From the NCBI GenBank assembly GCA_036320915.1, contig JAXBDG010000016.1:1302001-1366000 (forward strand): a stretch of 64,000 nt of DNA, written 5' to 3'. Below the pieces are notes generated by a model, which was given only the letters and a program-made list of their open reading frames with translations, did no database searches and had not been told where the DNA came from. Source of the DNA: Linnemannia elongata (lineage: Eukaryota > Mortierellomycota > Mortierellomycetes > Mortierellales > Mortierellaceae). How positions within the stretch are numbered: the first letter of the stretch is position 1; the number at the start of each line of letters is the position of its first letter. A program made the position numbers and the translations under genes. This document shows positions 11,011-22,800 of the stretch, in pieces.

Positions 11011-11750
11011 GCTTGCTTGCTCTAATAACCCAACCGTCTTTTAATACTACATGTGAAGGGAAAAAAAGAATATAGAGTGATGTTGTTCTTTTGAACAAAT
11101 CTTAGAACAATAGGCTTAATCTCAGCATATCTTAGCAATAAGGCTACTCTACTGCTTACAATACCCCGTTCAATCAAAGTCGTCTGCAATGGATTATCTC
11201 TTCCAATATTCGAAATTAACATTAGCATGAACCTCACAAAGCCTTTCCGCTCTGCAAGATAACCCCACGTAGTACGATTCAGGATCCGAAGATCTATACG
11301 GGCAAGGGACTGATCAATGTTGGGTGGAACGTCGATAGAGGGGATGACAACAGTAGTTAATGTGATTGGCTAATGGAGGGGAGTTGAGAGAGTGACGAGG
11401 AATAGACAGAGTAAAGAGCGAAAGAGAGAGTCAGTGAAGAGACAAAAGGACAAACGACAATCATATGAAATGTTTCTCCTCGCCAGTTCGCATACCAACG
11501 CTGTATGTGATATGAGCAACTGGGAAGAGGAAAAAATCACATTCATTTTTTGGGAAAAAAAGCTGGGGTCTTTATTGATCCCTAAGACAATATGATAGCA
11601 GTGCTGTGAATAAAACAAAAATAGACTGAGCGACGAGCGAACAAATGGAAAAAAATCCCGTCGCTCGCTTATCCGATTAAACGTATGAGATCCTGTGCCC
11701 AGAGGTAACTGAGGACCCGAACAGATTGTGGAATGTGGAAACGCCATGGA
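11011..11750. other. intergenic, possibly more LINE relic at the left end
   Basis: Frames at 11022-11237 minus could be eroded LINE sequence but are too short to assign. I see nothing coding from 11300 to 11750. Confidence 0.35.
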
Positions 11751-12272
11751 CTATCTTCTCGCACACTTTCCATCAACACAATCCCAATTACCATCTCCAC
11801 AATCAGACCCATTGGTGCAAGTCCCCTTCTCGCCCGGACTACGGCATGTGCCATCCAAACAGTATCCTGCGCATTCGGGGTTCGATTTACAGGGGGTGCC
11901 TGCCGGGGCACCAGTGGATCTCGGGGTGCATATATTGTTTACGCATATGCTATAGTTAGCAACCTCCCTATAAATGCAATCGCTAGTGACATGACACCTG
12001 CCGCCGACATCGCTTTTAGGTGCGCACTTTTCATCGATGCATCGATCCCGACAAACGACGGCTGTGTCTAAGGTGCACGGGCTTCCATCCGCAAGAGGAC
12101 TTTTGTTACAAGCATACATCCCGGCTACTTCTTCGACACATGCATAACCGAGCATGCATGCTTTAGGATCGGGTGGCGGCTTAGTATATCCAGGGTCACA
12201 GAACTGGCCTGCGAAAAGGGAAGCGCAAGCAACACCAATCGTAAGCAGTAGCAGTAGGATGGATGTCAGCAT
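11751..12272 (-). CDS. small secreted cysteine-rich protein
   Basis: This is a single exon of 173 residues. The start MLTSILLLLLTIGVACA is a clear signal peptide with a hydrophobic core and a plausible cleavage site after about residue 17. The mature part of about 156 residues has 20 cysteines in a spaced, EGF/disulfide-knot-like layout with repeated Gly-x-Cys and Cys-x-x-Gly pieces (AGYCLDGTCR, NWDCVDGKCARR), plus three Asn-x-Ser/Thr-type sites to check for N-glycosylation. It has no membrane anchor and no catalytic motif. The expected location is extracellular or cell wall. It meets the usual definition of a candidate secreted effector or wall protein, but its function is unknown and no close family is recognised. 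The neighbours, a LINE relic and a minisatellite, are typical of fast-evolving regions. Confidence 0.82.
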   Translation of the reverse strand: MLTSILLLLLTIGVACASLFAGQFCDPGYTKPPPDPKACMLGYACVEEVAGMYACNKSPLADGSPCTLDTAVVCRDRCIDEKCAPKSDVGGRCHVTSDCIYREVANYSICVNNICTPRSTGAPAGTPCKSNPECAGYCLDGTCRSPGEKGTCTNGSDCGDGNWDCVDGKCARR

Positions 12273-13599
12273 GATGTCTTGTCTTGAAATACTGTAGTTG
12301 TCGTTCGGTTTGAGCTGAGGTAGTGGATAGGAGCGCTAGGTGAGAGATTACAATATACTTAATTAGTAGAGTGTACGAAGCACAAGACGGATTGCTGACA
12401 GATCTATAGGGCGACGAGAGTAGGTGAAAGGACAATACCTTATCTGTAGATGAAGAGGGTTGAGAAAATTAATGGAACAAAGAGAGTGGAGTGCAGCCTT
12501 TATAATCAAAGGAAGTGTGGCTGAAGGTGATGTGCTAGCATATATAGAGTGAACGTCTGCATGAAAAGGAGGCATTTGAGAGATAAAAGTCATAGCATGA
12601 AGAGACAGGAAATATGTCCAAAAGACCGACTAATTGCTGCATGTAGAGATAAAAAAGGCCTTCGGGAAGATCAAGGGCACGTAGGAAAGGGAAGATGAAG
12701 AAAAGATCAGGAGTAAGGAAGGAAAAGAGGGGTGAAGAAAAGAGAGAATGAGGAGGGGAAAGGAGGGAAAAGAAAGGGGAAGGACACCTAAAATATCGCA
12801 CAAAGGCTTTGAAAAATACTAAGGGCAAAGGGAGACAAAGGTAAAGGGGCCGAAGATGGAGAGATGTACACTCACTTATTAGACGCAGAACGTCAAAGAG
12901 TAAGACAAAAATAAAATCAAGGGCAAGTTGAAACAAAAAGGACGCAAGAAAAAAAGGAAGGACATCCGAAAGATCAAAGGGATGCGCGGCGGAACGAATA
13001 GAGGAAATGGTGGACACGGAGCAGATACATAGGAAAATTGACTTGCAGCAGCTAAGAGTTCATAGCGACGTTTCCTTGAGATCTTTCGATGTCGGTGCTT
13101 ATTTAACATATGAATTTGGTTGTTGTGTTATAAATTTAAGCGGACGTGTATACTTAACATAGAACAGCTTAAAGGAAGGCGAAGGTGTAGCAGCACATTC
13201 TTGCCAAAGGATGAAAATAGCGGATAAGAAAAACAAGCGATAAGAAATATAAAATTCAAGGAGCACCGGGAATACTGGAAAAAATAAAAATGGAAGGGAT
13301 GAAAGACATTAAGGAATGTAAAGAAAAGGATGGGGAAAAACAACGGATGGAGAAGAACAAGGGATGGGGAAAAACAAGGGATGGGGAAAAACAAGGGATG
13401 GGGAAAAACAAGGGATGGGGAAAAACCAGGGATGGGAAAAACCAGGGATGGGAAAAACAAGGGATGGCGAAAACAAGGGATGGGAAAAAACAAGGGATGA
13501 AGGATGAAGGCTAGGGAGGAGCAGATAACCAATTTTTTGTAGCTGCCCAAGGTTCAAAGCGACGTTGCTTTTTATCCGTAGACGTCTTCTCTTCCTGTC
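12273..13599. other. intergenic, strand-skewed low-complexity DNA
   Basis: The plus strand is purine-rich, which produces long Ser/Phe/Leu/Pro open frames on the minus strand with no domain content. I treat these as shadows. The only defined element is the minisatellite at 13328-13500. Confidence 0.5.
13328..13500 (+). repeat. 17-bp minisatellite
   Basis: About ten tandem copies of a unit close to AAGGGATGGGGAAAAAC are present. Central copies are identical, while flanking ones vary by a base or are 15-16 bp. The plus strand is almost pure purine. Confidence 0.92.
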
Positions 13600-13952
13600 A
13601 TACTGTTGAGATAGGATTTAACGTTGTGTTGATCCTCCCAAGTTTTGAGGATACACATTGCTTTGACAAAGCGTGGAATTGCCTAGGAGACCCTTTCAAA
13701 ACTGGGGGAAAAATATTCGTCAAGCAAAAGAGTCTGTTAATACCTCCTATCGCCACACAATACCCCGCCCTCGTCCTACCCCATCCTCTCATCTGTGGCA
13801 CTGAAGTCAAAGCTGCTTCAACCTTTCCTTGGCTTTACGTTTTGCTTCAAGAATGTTGACAACAAGTGGGGCACATCCTCTGCCGCCTTTTTGTAGTCAG
13901 TGCGAGGCCAGTTTCTTGGCACTTTCCAGTTCTCGTACAACCGTTTAATCTA
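13600..13952 (-). pseudogene. unidentified coding relic
   Basis: On the minus strand, after a TTTTTAG acceptor-like site, a frame reads IKRLYENWKVPRNWPRTDYK and continues for about 43 residues to a stop. Past it the same frame continues with a plausible sequence (FDFSATDERMG, EGGVLCGDRRY) broken by further stops. Composition looks like former protein, possibly a transposase-like repeat, but I cannot name the family. Confidence 0.3.
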
Positions 13953-14526
13953 AAAACGACTTTGTTAGTTCATATTTGTTTGTTTATTGCTGCTTTGTTG
14001 TTCGTTGCACGGTAACCAGTGTCCGCCAAAAAAAAAGCAAACAAAAAATAGGAGTAAACATATAGAACGACAAATCAAACAAAAGAGCAGCAGCAACCGT
14101 TAGTTGTTCATTCCACACAGAATGCGTACCAATAAGCGCCGCTGTTTGTTTTCCCTTTCTCTTTTGCTATGGTCGTTGGACACCCTTTCTCCTGTTGAGG
14201 GACAAAGGGTATCCTTTCTGCCACCTCTTTCTGACCAAAGTATCTAGCAGAGCCGAAGATATGAAGGCTCAAGCCTATAATCCGAGGGCCAGGACCATGT
14301 ATGTGTTATCTTCTTTTATTGTAATAAATGCGAAAATCCAAAAATCCAAAAGAAAGTGAAAAAGGAAAAAAAAGAAAAAATGAAGAATATGTTCTGCTCA
14401 GGCACCAGATCTGTCCTTCATCTTCATGTGTGAGCCAAGCTGCCAAGAGACAAAAGGGTGGGAAAGAAAACTAAAAGGACGCAAAGAAAAATCAAGGGCG
14501 GGACATATATGGATCTAGAGCAGAAG
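13953..14526. other. intergenic
   Basis: No gene, repeat array or RNA is recognised here. Confidence 0.5.
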
Positions 14527-15439
14527 TTATGACAGAACCAACGACGTGAAATTGGTCGGGGTAGCTCGAGTGAGTCGATAATAGTTGTTGACATTCACGT
14601 CGGAGGACCAGTCGCCGTGAACGACCACATCGTCCACGGCTGCGCCCTTCTTGATGTTTTCAGTAGGGCCGATCGCCCGTGCCTTGGGGCGGATCCTGTC
14701 TGGGGTAGACCAAGTAGGTTGGTAATCTTAGCGATATGGTTCCTGATCCTGTCGCTGTAGACCGGGGTATTGGGGAAACGGACGTCACGGATAAGAGGTC
14801 GGTGAAGGACTGATTTGTCCAAGGGGTGTGGGACCATAATGTCGTGGTCCTTCAGACGGCGTAGGTACTCGGTATTGGTACGTACAGGGCAAAGGAGCGG
14901 ATCCTGATGGATCTTGATGGTTGTGTACTTGATGATCGATTGTCTGTTGCGCGTCTCCTTGGGAAAGTAATGGGAAGCTTGCGCTGATCTTCAGAGAGGG
15001 ATAACTCACTGTTGGCCACGCTTGGACGGAGGAAACCACATGTGCCCAGGAGCCCGCAGAGCGTCTTTGTGAGGGCCGAAGTACTGAGAGTCTCCTTTGG
15101 GCCTTGGAGTCGAAAGTGACTAAGGATCGGCTGTAGGTCGATGTCAATCTCCTTCATGTCCTTGATTGAACGTTCCTTCATGGCCTTGAAGTAGGAGAGG
15201 AAATACGGGTACGAGAATGGTAACTTGTCGTCGTGCATGTACACGATCGCCGACTTATAGTTCTGAACCGTGCTTGCGTGCCAGTCGTGAACAAGAACGC
15301 CTGCGGTAAACCAGTTGAGTTGTTGTGCCAGATTGGGTTGTCCTGGATCGATCCCCCGTTCTTTAGCCCAGCTGATGTATTGTAGTTGAATGTTGCTGCA
15401 CGTTTTCTGTCTGCGCTTCTCCTTAGGGCTGTCGAGCAC
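14527..15439 (-). pseudogene. tyrosine recombinase relic (DIRS/Crypton type)
   Basis: Read on the minus strand, the first frame (MLDSPKEKRRQK..., about 110 residues) has the helical core-binding domain of tyrosine recombinases (STVQNYKSAIVYMHDDKLPF) and then the first catalytic Arg region (LLGTCGFLRPS). Reading then shifts frame near 14960-15000 (RLKDHDIMVPHPLDKS, VYSDRIRNHIAKITNLLGLP) and again near 14710. The final frame gives the active-site end: ARAIGPTENIKKGAAVDDVV, HGDWSS, and a tyrosine pair in NVNNYYRLTR matching the nucleophile position, ending in TAA 14527-14529. All landmarks are present but in three frames, so it is inactive. It probably came from a DIRS-like element related to the one at 3.9 kb. 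Confidence 0.7.
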
Positions 15440-15587
15440 TAGGGAGGCCCTCTAGTTACAGGATGTAAGATAGTGGCCATGAGATTTTGTCTTTGTGGAT
15501 AGTCAGGCTCTATCACTCCATCTCCCCCCACATGTACAGTCCCTCTGGTAAGTAGCTGTGGACTAGTATTTGGGGACTTTGGCGTGT

Positions 15588-15700
15588 GAACGCAATAGTG
15601 AGATGGCTGTCATAGTCGTGGAAACCAGAGTTCCAAACTAGCTTGATATTACTGATGGCTTTAGACGCAAAATCAATTCCAGTTTGTTTCAATAGACATT
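15588..15700 (+). pseudogene. decayed partial copy of the 9740 gene
   Basis: These bases align with 9878-9990 with roughly 80-85% identity by eye, from GAACGCAAT to the poly-pyrimidine end. The copy has in-frame stops where the intact gene has Trp and Gln codons. Only the middle of the gene is present. It lies between the recombinase relic and ubiquitin-like/RING copy C. Confidence 0.7.
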
Positions 15701-15973
15701 ATTGCTTTAAAAAAAGATCTTCACCTTTTCTTTACATTGCTAATCGCAGTCCTCTCTCCCTCTCCTTTCCACAGCCATTACCTCTCCTCATCTTCATTGC
15801 TTCCAACGCACTCCATAGCATGAAAGGAAATAGAGCAATAAATAATATCTTTATATTTTTCTTTAACAGCGCTCTATCTACTTCTCCTTTCTCGAGGTGC
15901 CACTCGCTCGTCTCCGAGGTGTCGTTTTGGTGACACACCGACTAGCATCGAATACTCTTGCACTGCAGAAGTC

Positions 15974-17128
15974 TTAAGGACAACCTCCAACAAGGTGTTT
16001 GTTAAGATCACATCCGGGACAAACACCAGCAGTGTACTTTTGGAGACAGCCTGCATGAAAATACAGACCACATTGACCACACTTTTCGATCTTCCACTCG
16101 CCGTCGAACTCTACGCATACCATAGAGAGTTCAGACAGGCAGATCGAACAGCTGTCAACCTCGCCAATCTCTGCGGACTCAAAAATCAACCTTCTCCAAC
16201 CTGTGAACATCTCTCCCGGATCCAGGCGCGCATATCGGTTTACCTCAGTTCTCTTCCACCCCGACGAGACTTGTTCTCCTGAGTTCCTGATCCCAAAGAA
16301 TCGGTACTGGCACTCGACGAATCCGACACCCACAACTGTCGCCATGTCGTCCTGGGGGCACTCCCTGCAATATGAAGAGATTCTGGAAAGCTCAAAGATG
16401 CCCGGGTTTGGATATATGTGGACCGTTTCTGGCGAACAGGCACAACGGGATTCTATGTAGGCGCCCTTGCAGTGAAACGTACCCAATGTCGGGGTCAGTT
16501 CACCAGGGAGGGCTCCAGGAAAGTCCAGAATACTTTCGAAGGTGATCATGCTCCTAGCGGCCTCTTCACCCCCCTGCTGGAAAAGGAGAAAGATGGTCGA
16601 TCCTAACTGGACGCCGTGCTCAGCCAACGTAATCTTGCCCGCGAGCCGCTCGCCATTATAAACCAAACGCAGACGATCGGAAATGGAGCCTATCCTGTCC
16701 GCGATGACGTTCTGGAGATATTTCGCCTGCGTGTCCAACCTACACTTCAACTCGAGAATCTTGCCGGAGGGCATCATGAGGTAGATAAGGGACGGATTTT
16801 TGATGCGGTGGTGATAGGTAAGCACGTGGCCAAAGATCCGGGACTTGCCGATTGTCTCGTTCTTGGACTGAATGAGGCGTCCGTTCACGTAAAGGTCGTC
16901 TTGGTACAAGTCATCCAGGTTGATGCCTAACCTGTTCCGCACCCACTTGAGAACAGTTTCAATTGTGTCGCTCTCCTTGCAGGGGACGATGACAGTCTTG
17001 CCGTGTTCGTGAGCGAGGAGAACTTCCAATCTGGACATGATCCGGCGTTCGTTTCTGGCGGTCGAGTCCCCGAGTGCGTTCTGGGAGGTGGTGGTGTGGT
17101 CGGATAGTTTGTTGGCAGAAGACGACAT
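15974..17128 (-). CDS. ubiquitin-like x2 / Cys-rich / RING-variant protein (copy C)
   Basis: This is an intronless gene of 384 residues, the most diverged intact member. An N-terminal extension of about 30 residues precedes MSRLEVLLA, where the other copies begin, so an internal start is possible. The first ubiquitin-like domain covers about residues 31-110. The second covers about 118-195 and ends in FLLFQQGGEEAARS, keeping a diglycine but not LRLR. The middle domain keeps RCAC, CRECPQDDM and FVECQYRFFGI, and the Trp of the SDW motif as SGW. The C-terminal finger is CSICLSEL...KCGQCGLYFHAGC...VCPGC. The loop is longer and a Cys replaces the first His of the CGHxxH motif, giving a RING-HC or RINGv-like ligand set. 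It is probably still a zinc-binding E3 module (inference). Confidence 0.85.
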   Translation of the reverse strand: MSSSANKLSDHTTTSQNALGDSTARNERRIMSRLEVLLAHEHGKTVIVPCKESDTIETVLKWVRNRLGINLDDLYQDDLYVNGRLIQSKNETIGKSRIFGHVLTYHHRIKNPSLIYLMMPSGKILELKCRLDTQAKYLQNVIADRIGSISDRLRLVYNGERLAGKITLAEHGVQLGSTIFLLFQQGGEEAARSMITFESILDFPGALPGELTPTLGTFHCKGAYIESRCACSPETVHIYPNPGIFELSRISSYCRECPQDDMATVVGVGFVECQYRFFGIRNSGEQVSSGWKRTEVNRYARLDPGEMFTGWRRLIFESAEIGEVDSCSICLSELSMVCVEFDGEWKIEKCGQCGLYFHAGCLQKYTAGVCPGCDLNKHLVGGCP

Positions 17129-18654
17129 TCTGTGTGTGTTGCTGGTGAAGAGACTGATATGAGCGAGGGGATTTTTTTAGTGGTGATAGGGGTGCGGTGT
17201 AAAAGAGTGTTGAAAAAATAATGAGAAAAAGAAATGAAAAAAAGGATGTAGGGAAGTTTTTTTTTTAAAAAAAACAAAACAAACCATAGAGCATGGGATC
17301 AAAAATGGTGCCTGAACGACTAATTGATTGAGCCTACCCCTTAACTAACGACATGGACGAAACCTATGCAAGATGTCGTGTTCATGGGCTTCCAGAAGCT
17401 CCATGTCCAGCAATGGAACATCTTTCTTCCTTAATCCGCCACATCCAGCAATCTCCACAATTGGGATCCATCACATCCGTGTCCTCAGCCTGATGCCAGG
17501 TCCCTGGCTGTTCAAGGCTATCATCTCGATTCACAATGTGAGCAATGGCTCAAACAATAACTCATTACTCCCTATGTGCGACTCTCAAGGCAGAACGGGA
17601 AGAGGCAATCGTGTCAGCGCAAACAGCTGTAGTTGTCCGTATCATTTACTGTGAGTAAGGCCCTAATGAATGTTGCCTTCCAACGGGAGGCCAAGTCATT
17701 TCGAATGCTGATTCCATATGTAGACTGCAGCTAGTGTTAATCATAGGATAGATGATGCGATGGGTTCATTTCTTTATTATTTTTTTCCTGCGCAAAACGT
17801 TTGCGCCGAGATACAAAAAACCTTAAACAACAACGTCCCATTTTCTTCCAAAAAGCAACCCCTCAATCATGCTCTATTTTTTTTTCTGGGATAACAGGGT
17901 GAGGATATAGCCTACTTTGTATCATCGACGACTTTTGCTTTTTTTTTTCTACTGCTATAGAGCATCCTTTTACTACTTTTCGAGCGCAGCAATTGATTAA
18001 TTTTGGAGTCTTGATTTCAGAATAAGCTGGACTGGATTCTGATGTTTTCATATTCTACTGACACATTCTATGCCTCACTTTATTATAAGGCTTTCACTCT
18101 TTCGTCAAACATTTTAAACGCATGGCGATCGAAACAATTGGATTTAACGAAGAAGATGTTATTGTCAAGGGGGTGTTTTCTCTGGACGGATCTGTTCTTC
18201 GTCTATGACGGACTTTGCTCCCCTCCTTTTTTTGTAGTTGCTGGAGTAGTAAGGATGAGTTATCCACGTCGAGCCACTTTGATTGACTTTATGATAGGAA
18301 ATGGAACCATTGCCAATCGGACACTATTTTTTATTGACTCCTCGGGGATAAGGTCGGTGTATTGTTCTAGGGGTTTAATTTGAACTACGTGGTCCCCGCT
18401 CAGGTACTCTTTATGGCACCGAAGATCTTATTTTCTGGAGTTCATGTAGGGCTGGATTGAAGATTTTTAGAGTTCTCTGTCGATGTCCTGTACTGTTGGT
18501 TAAAGGCAACTGTTTTTATTTTGGGGACAGGGAATTGGGTAAAGGGGTCAGATGTATGGATGCTGTCCTGCCTTTCGATTAATTTTATGCTTATGCCCAG
18601 TAGCCTTATTTCAATTTTGACCAATGAAGTGTGAATTTTTCTCTCTTTGCTCAC
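17129..18654. other. intergenic, possible eroded repeats
   Basis: There is no supported gene. Around 17560-17720 the plus strand reads short coding-like pieces (RLSRQNGKRQSCQRKQL, MNVAFQREAKSF) with stops between them, perhaps retroelement debris. The rest is AT-rich. Confidence 0.35.
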
Positions 18655-19125
18655 GCTCTTACTTGCCCTAAAAGATCTCGGACGAGTAGGCTAGATTGAA
18701 TTCTGTTCTTGGCAAGGAGTGGAATGGGTCGACCGAGGGGTGTCACCTCGAGTGTGGACCATAACACAAGACTCCAAATGAAGGGCTCTGCGCCTTGAAC
18801 GCAGGGGATGGCTTCGAGAAATGGAACCAAATCATTATCGTCTACAGGGACCATAGTCGGAACCCCAAGTGGCACTTTGTCGACGGGGGTTAAGCTGACG
18901 AGCTCATGCCAAAAACTGATGCAGGCTGCAGAAGAAGAGACCGAGGTGCTCGGTAGTGATCAACAGAAATTTTTGAAAGTAAAGCCTCTTGCGAGTGCAG
19001 TAGAATTCAGCTGATGTCGCAGTACAATGTCGCCGTCTCTCTTTAGCACCGCTCCTTGGAGACATAAACCACAAGGCCTGAAAGGCGCGCCTTCTTTTTA
19101 TCATCGGCGCCCAGAGCATGATGTA
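18655..19125 (-). mobile_element. possible LINE-derived relic
   Basis: On the minus strand a coding-like stretch begins around FWHELVSLTPVDKVPLGVP and runs to IQSSLLVRDLLG, preceded in other frames by GADDKK and LVVYVSKERC. The Trp-, Pro- and Leu-rich spacing recalls the region downstream of the RT in fungal non-LTR elements. No catalytic motif is visible and the frames are broken. It may instead be an unrelated pseudogene. Confidence 0.3.
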
Positions 19126-19185
19126 ATCGTATGATTTTCTTCAATGAGCTCTTGTTGATGCCCTTGTATTCATGGAACACACCCT

Positions 19186-19187
<2 letters not shown>

Positions 19188-19226
<39 letters not shown>
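19188..19226 (+). repeat. poly-T tract
   Basis: This is a run of 39 T followed by GCAG, which looks like a splice acceptor. It could also be the reverse of an A tail left by retroposition on the minus strand. Confidence 0.9.
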
Positions 19227-19228
<2 letters not shown>

Positions 19229-19805
19229 AGGTTATGAAAAACGTATGAGAAAAAAATGGACGATCTCCTGGTTGATTATCTGGGTCGTCCTTCCCTCGTT
19301 TTTACTTTTTTTTTTATCTTGTTTTCCCCTCCTACTAGAGCAACCTACGCCTTACAGCACAGGAAAGGGCACACTCAGTTGTAGCGTTGTTTTATTAGCG
19401 CATGAACGATTGAGGCGGTTTTATTTCCTGGAGTGTGTGGAAGGTGTCGGTGGCAGAAAAAGGAAAATGAAGATGACAAAAAAAAAAAAAAAAAATGGTA
19501 GGGAGGTAACACTGAGGAAGGAAACACTTTTTTTTCCTTTCAACTAAAAGGGACCGCCGGACGCAGACCTGACTGATGGAGAAGTATAGTGGCTCACAAG
19601 GTACAGACCCTTCACATCAATACACCATCACCTATCACCACGCGCCACTCAAAGGCGCAAAAAGGGTATCAAACTCCAAGCATTCACATCACTCTACATC
19701 CCTTCGAGCGCGTTTTATTTGCTTCGCCTTAGCCCTCAAACGTCACCTCTACCGACATCCACCTACTTCATCTGCACAAAAACCTCTCCCCTTCCACCAC
19801 AATCA

Positions 19806-22800
19806 TCATCCGATCCACGTAACACGATGCTCCAAAAAATGCGTATACACCCACGTCGCAAAACTGCCCATCCCCACCATCACAACAACATTCACCAACC
19901 CCCTTCCAATCACGCCAAACAGTCGACTCATCCACAACCCTAATCCCAATGGATCTTCCTCCTCCTCATCATTCTGCAATTCCACATCCCGCCCATGAGA
20001 GGATGTAGGGGCGGTGGATGACACCTTGGAGGAAGAGCCGGAGGATCGACTCTTTTTGGTCCTCCGCGAGTCCCCACCACCAGAGTATTTAGACTTGTGG
20101 CTCTTGCGTCCAGAAACGTTAGCAGTGGTAGCCCGCACACTGTTGGAGACCTCAACTCCATACTCCTCCGAAAACAACGCATCTCGCAATGACGGCTCGG
20201 CTGGTACTGTTGCTCCGGTCGATCCCATCGCAAGCCCACTAGTGTCCAACCCTAGCCCTAACCCAGTACCACCACCTGCACTACTCCACTCAGAGTCCCG
20301 CGAACCCTCCCGGTACTGCACATCCAACCTCCTCTGTTTCTGCGCCCCTCGCTCCGATTCCCGTAACTGCTGCTCCTTAGAATTAGGACCTTCATTCGCC
20401 CACCGCCGCAACTCTTGCATCAAAAACTCAATCCGCTGCTCACGCTCCATGCCCTCCAAAGCCCGTCGCCACGCAACCTGCCGCTCCTGTAAGATCCTCT
20501 CAAATACCTGTCCCTGTGTCTCTAGCATCCGCACCACTTTTTCAGATATCCGTCTTTGATCCTGTGCGCGCAGGTCTCCCAACATGTCCGTCGGCAAAGC
20601 CCTCTGATTATTTAAGTGTTGCTGTTGTTGATTATGGCGGGTGATAGAGATAGAGGGCGGTGGACTATGGGTAGCAGTCGACAGTGCAGGTCGATAAGAC
20701 CCAGGTCCAGAATCACTCGAAAAGACATTAAGCGACTGCTGCTGTTGTAATTGCTGTCCTCCTCCTCCATGCGAATGAGGATGATGCCGACGCTGCTGTT
20801 GTTGACGGTACGACCCCGAATCCTGCGAAGACTCCATAGGGCTCTGGAGATTGAGCATCGATGGAAGGTGCCTCCTCCATGACAAGAACTTTTGGGTCGT
20901 ATGATGACGTAGCGCAGCAAGGTGGTTGACATAGACCCATTGTCGCAGCGGTCCTAGATCCGGCAAGTCCTCTTGCACGCCCAGCGCTGACGACGCCCGA
21001 TGCTGTGGTATAGTCGGTAACAAAGCAGAATGACCACCATTATCACTGTCATCTTCTTCATCATCCTGGGGATCCTGGAGATCCTGGCTCTCCTGCTTGG
21101 TCACCACATCCAGTTGCAATACATCCCTGTCCAACTGTCCAACCCCCGTATCCTCCATAAGGCTCGGCGGGACATGGAAAATAAAGGGTGGTGAGGTGAA
21201 CTCAAGCGAGAGTGGGTTGGTATCATCCAAGACCAACAATGGTGGGGATGCCAAATCAGCCTCGGGAGATTCTGCCGTCGTGAAGGGAGAAGAGTTGGAA
21301 GAAGTCGAAATAGGTGGGCCTGACAATGTGCCGTCGGTGTCCATCCCATAGATATAAATCTCGTTCTCCTTGAGTTGACGAATCAGATCCATCCGCGCGC
21401 TTGCAATCATCTCTGCTGTGGCGGTAGTGGGCGTAGACATGATGACGTCCTCCTCCTCCTCCTCCTCCTCTTGATCCTGAATCTCCTGTGGTGATTGTTC
21501 CCTTTCCGTTTCCCGCAAGTGAGTCGAAGGCGGGATGAGGACAGGGATAAGATTGACCCAGGGTTGGAGACGCTGCATGAACAGGATATCAGTATCCGAC
21601 AGTTGACCCTCAATCACGTAGAGACAAGCATCGACATGGGAATGCGCTCCCGTTGTGTTGTTGGCCAGAAACCGCCCCAGGGAATCGTCGCTGAGTGCTG
21701 ATCGGGAAAAGAACTCGTTGGTGGTCTGGAACTGTAGGCCGAGATATGAGATGACGAGGTCCATTGCACGAGTGGCGTTGTTGAATGCGCTGTATCCTGG
21801 TGTATCCACAATGCTAATTGTGTCAGGTCATACGAGCAAAGTAATAAAAGAAATGTGAGCAATTTGTACAACGGGAGATCAGCCTAATGTTCATGCGCAA
21901 TGCCTGTCCCTGTTTGAAAAGTGAGTGCATGCGATACGTGTGTGAGAAAATCAAAAAATGTGACTGCCAATTCTCATCATCCTTACCAGATGTTCTTCAC
22001 GAGGATCTCTTGATGTAACTCCTGGTCTTCAAACCCAGCACGAGCCCAGGCTGGGAGCACCATCGACGACGCGTAATGCTCCACAATCGCCTCTCGCACG
22101 CCAACACCTGTCTGGTGAGGGTGAGGGTAGTAGTTATCCTGCTTCCGTTGACGATGGTGCCCTGGTGTTTCTTCCAAAAACGAGCTTGACTCATTCGAAC
22201 TGCTCACCCCACCACCACCACCACCACTCTCTCCTTGACCATCGTGAAGTACACCTGGCTCACTACCGCTGCTATCGACCGCTGCAGCGACGGCATCACT
22301 CTCGTTCAACAAAGGATCCTGCAAGAACTCGTCATCAAAGTCGTTGGCAATAATCCCATCCCACCGGAACATATCCTGGATCAACCGAGAATTCCACACC
22401 CGACTCTGCCCGGCAACCATCAACTTTACAAACCCGAGTTTATCCCCCTCCGCCGTTGGTTCCCTACTCTTCACAAACATTGCAGAGGAAGGCATAATGA
22501 GGTTGAGGGAGGACGCCTCCTGGTCCAGCCAGTATCCTGTTTGTGAGGGAGGTCGGGAGGGGTGAGAATAGTAACCTAGAGAAGGGCTCGACAAGAAGCT
22601 GTGAGGGGTTCCAGGGACGGTATAGCCTTCGTCCTCTGCGAGAGAGGAAGGGTAGTGTAGCGGTGTTCTTGATGCAGATGTAGATATTGAAGCATGTAAA
22701 TGGTCTTCCAGAGGGAGGTGGTCGTGATAGTGTCGTTGCTGCACAGAATAGCCAGCTTCTGCTGCTATTGTTGTGACAGTGACAGAAGGCCGAGGAGGGA

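Noticed and set aside
12535..13550. Long minus-strand open frames rich in Phe, Leu, Ser and Pro
   Set aside because: They come from a purine-rich plus strand and a minisatellite, lack domains, and overlap plus-strand frames of equal quality.
19131..19547. 138-residue frame with a poly-Phe run
   Set aside because: The Phe run is the 39-T homopolymer. No domain or upstream promoter supports it.
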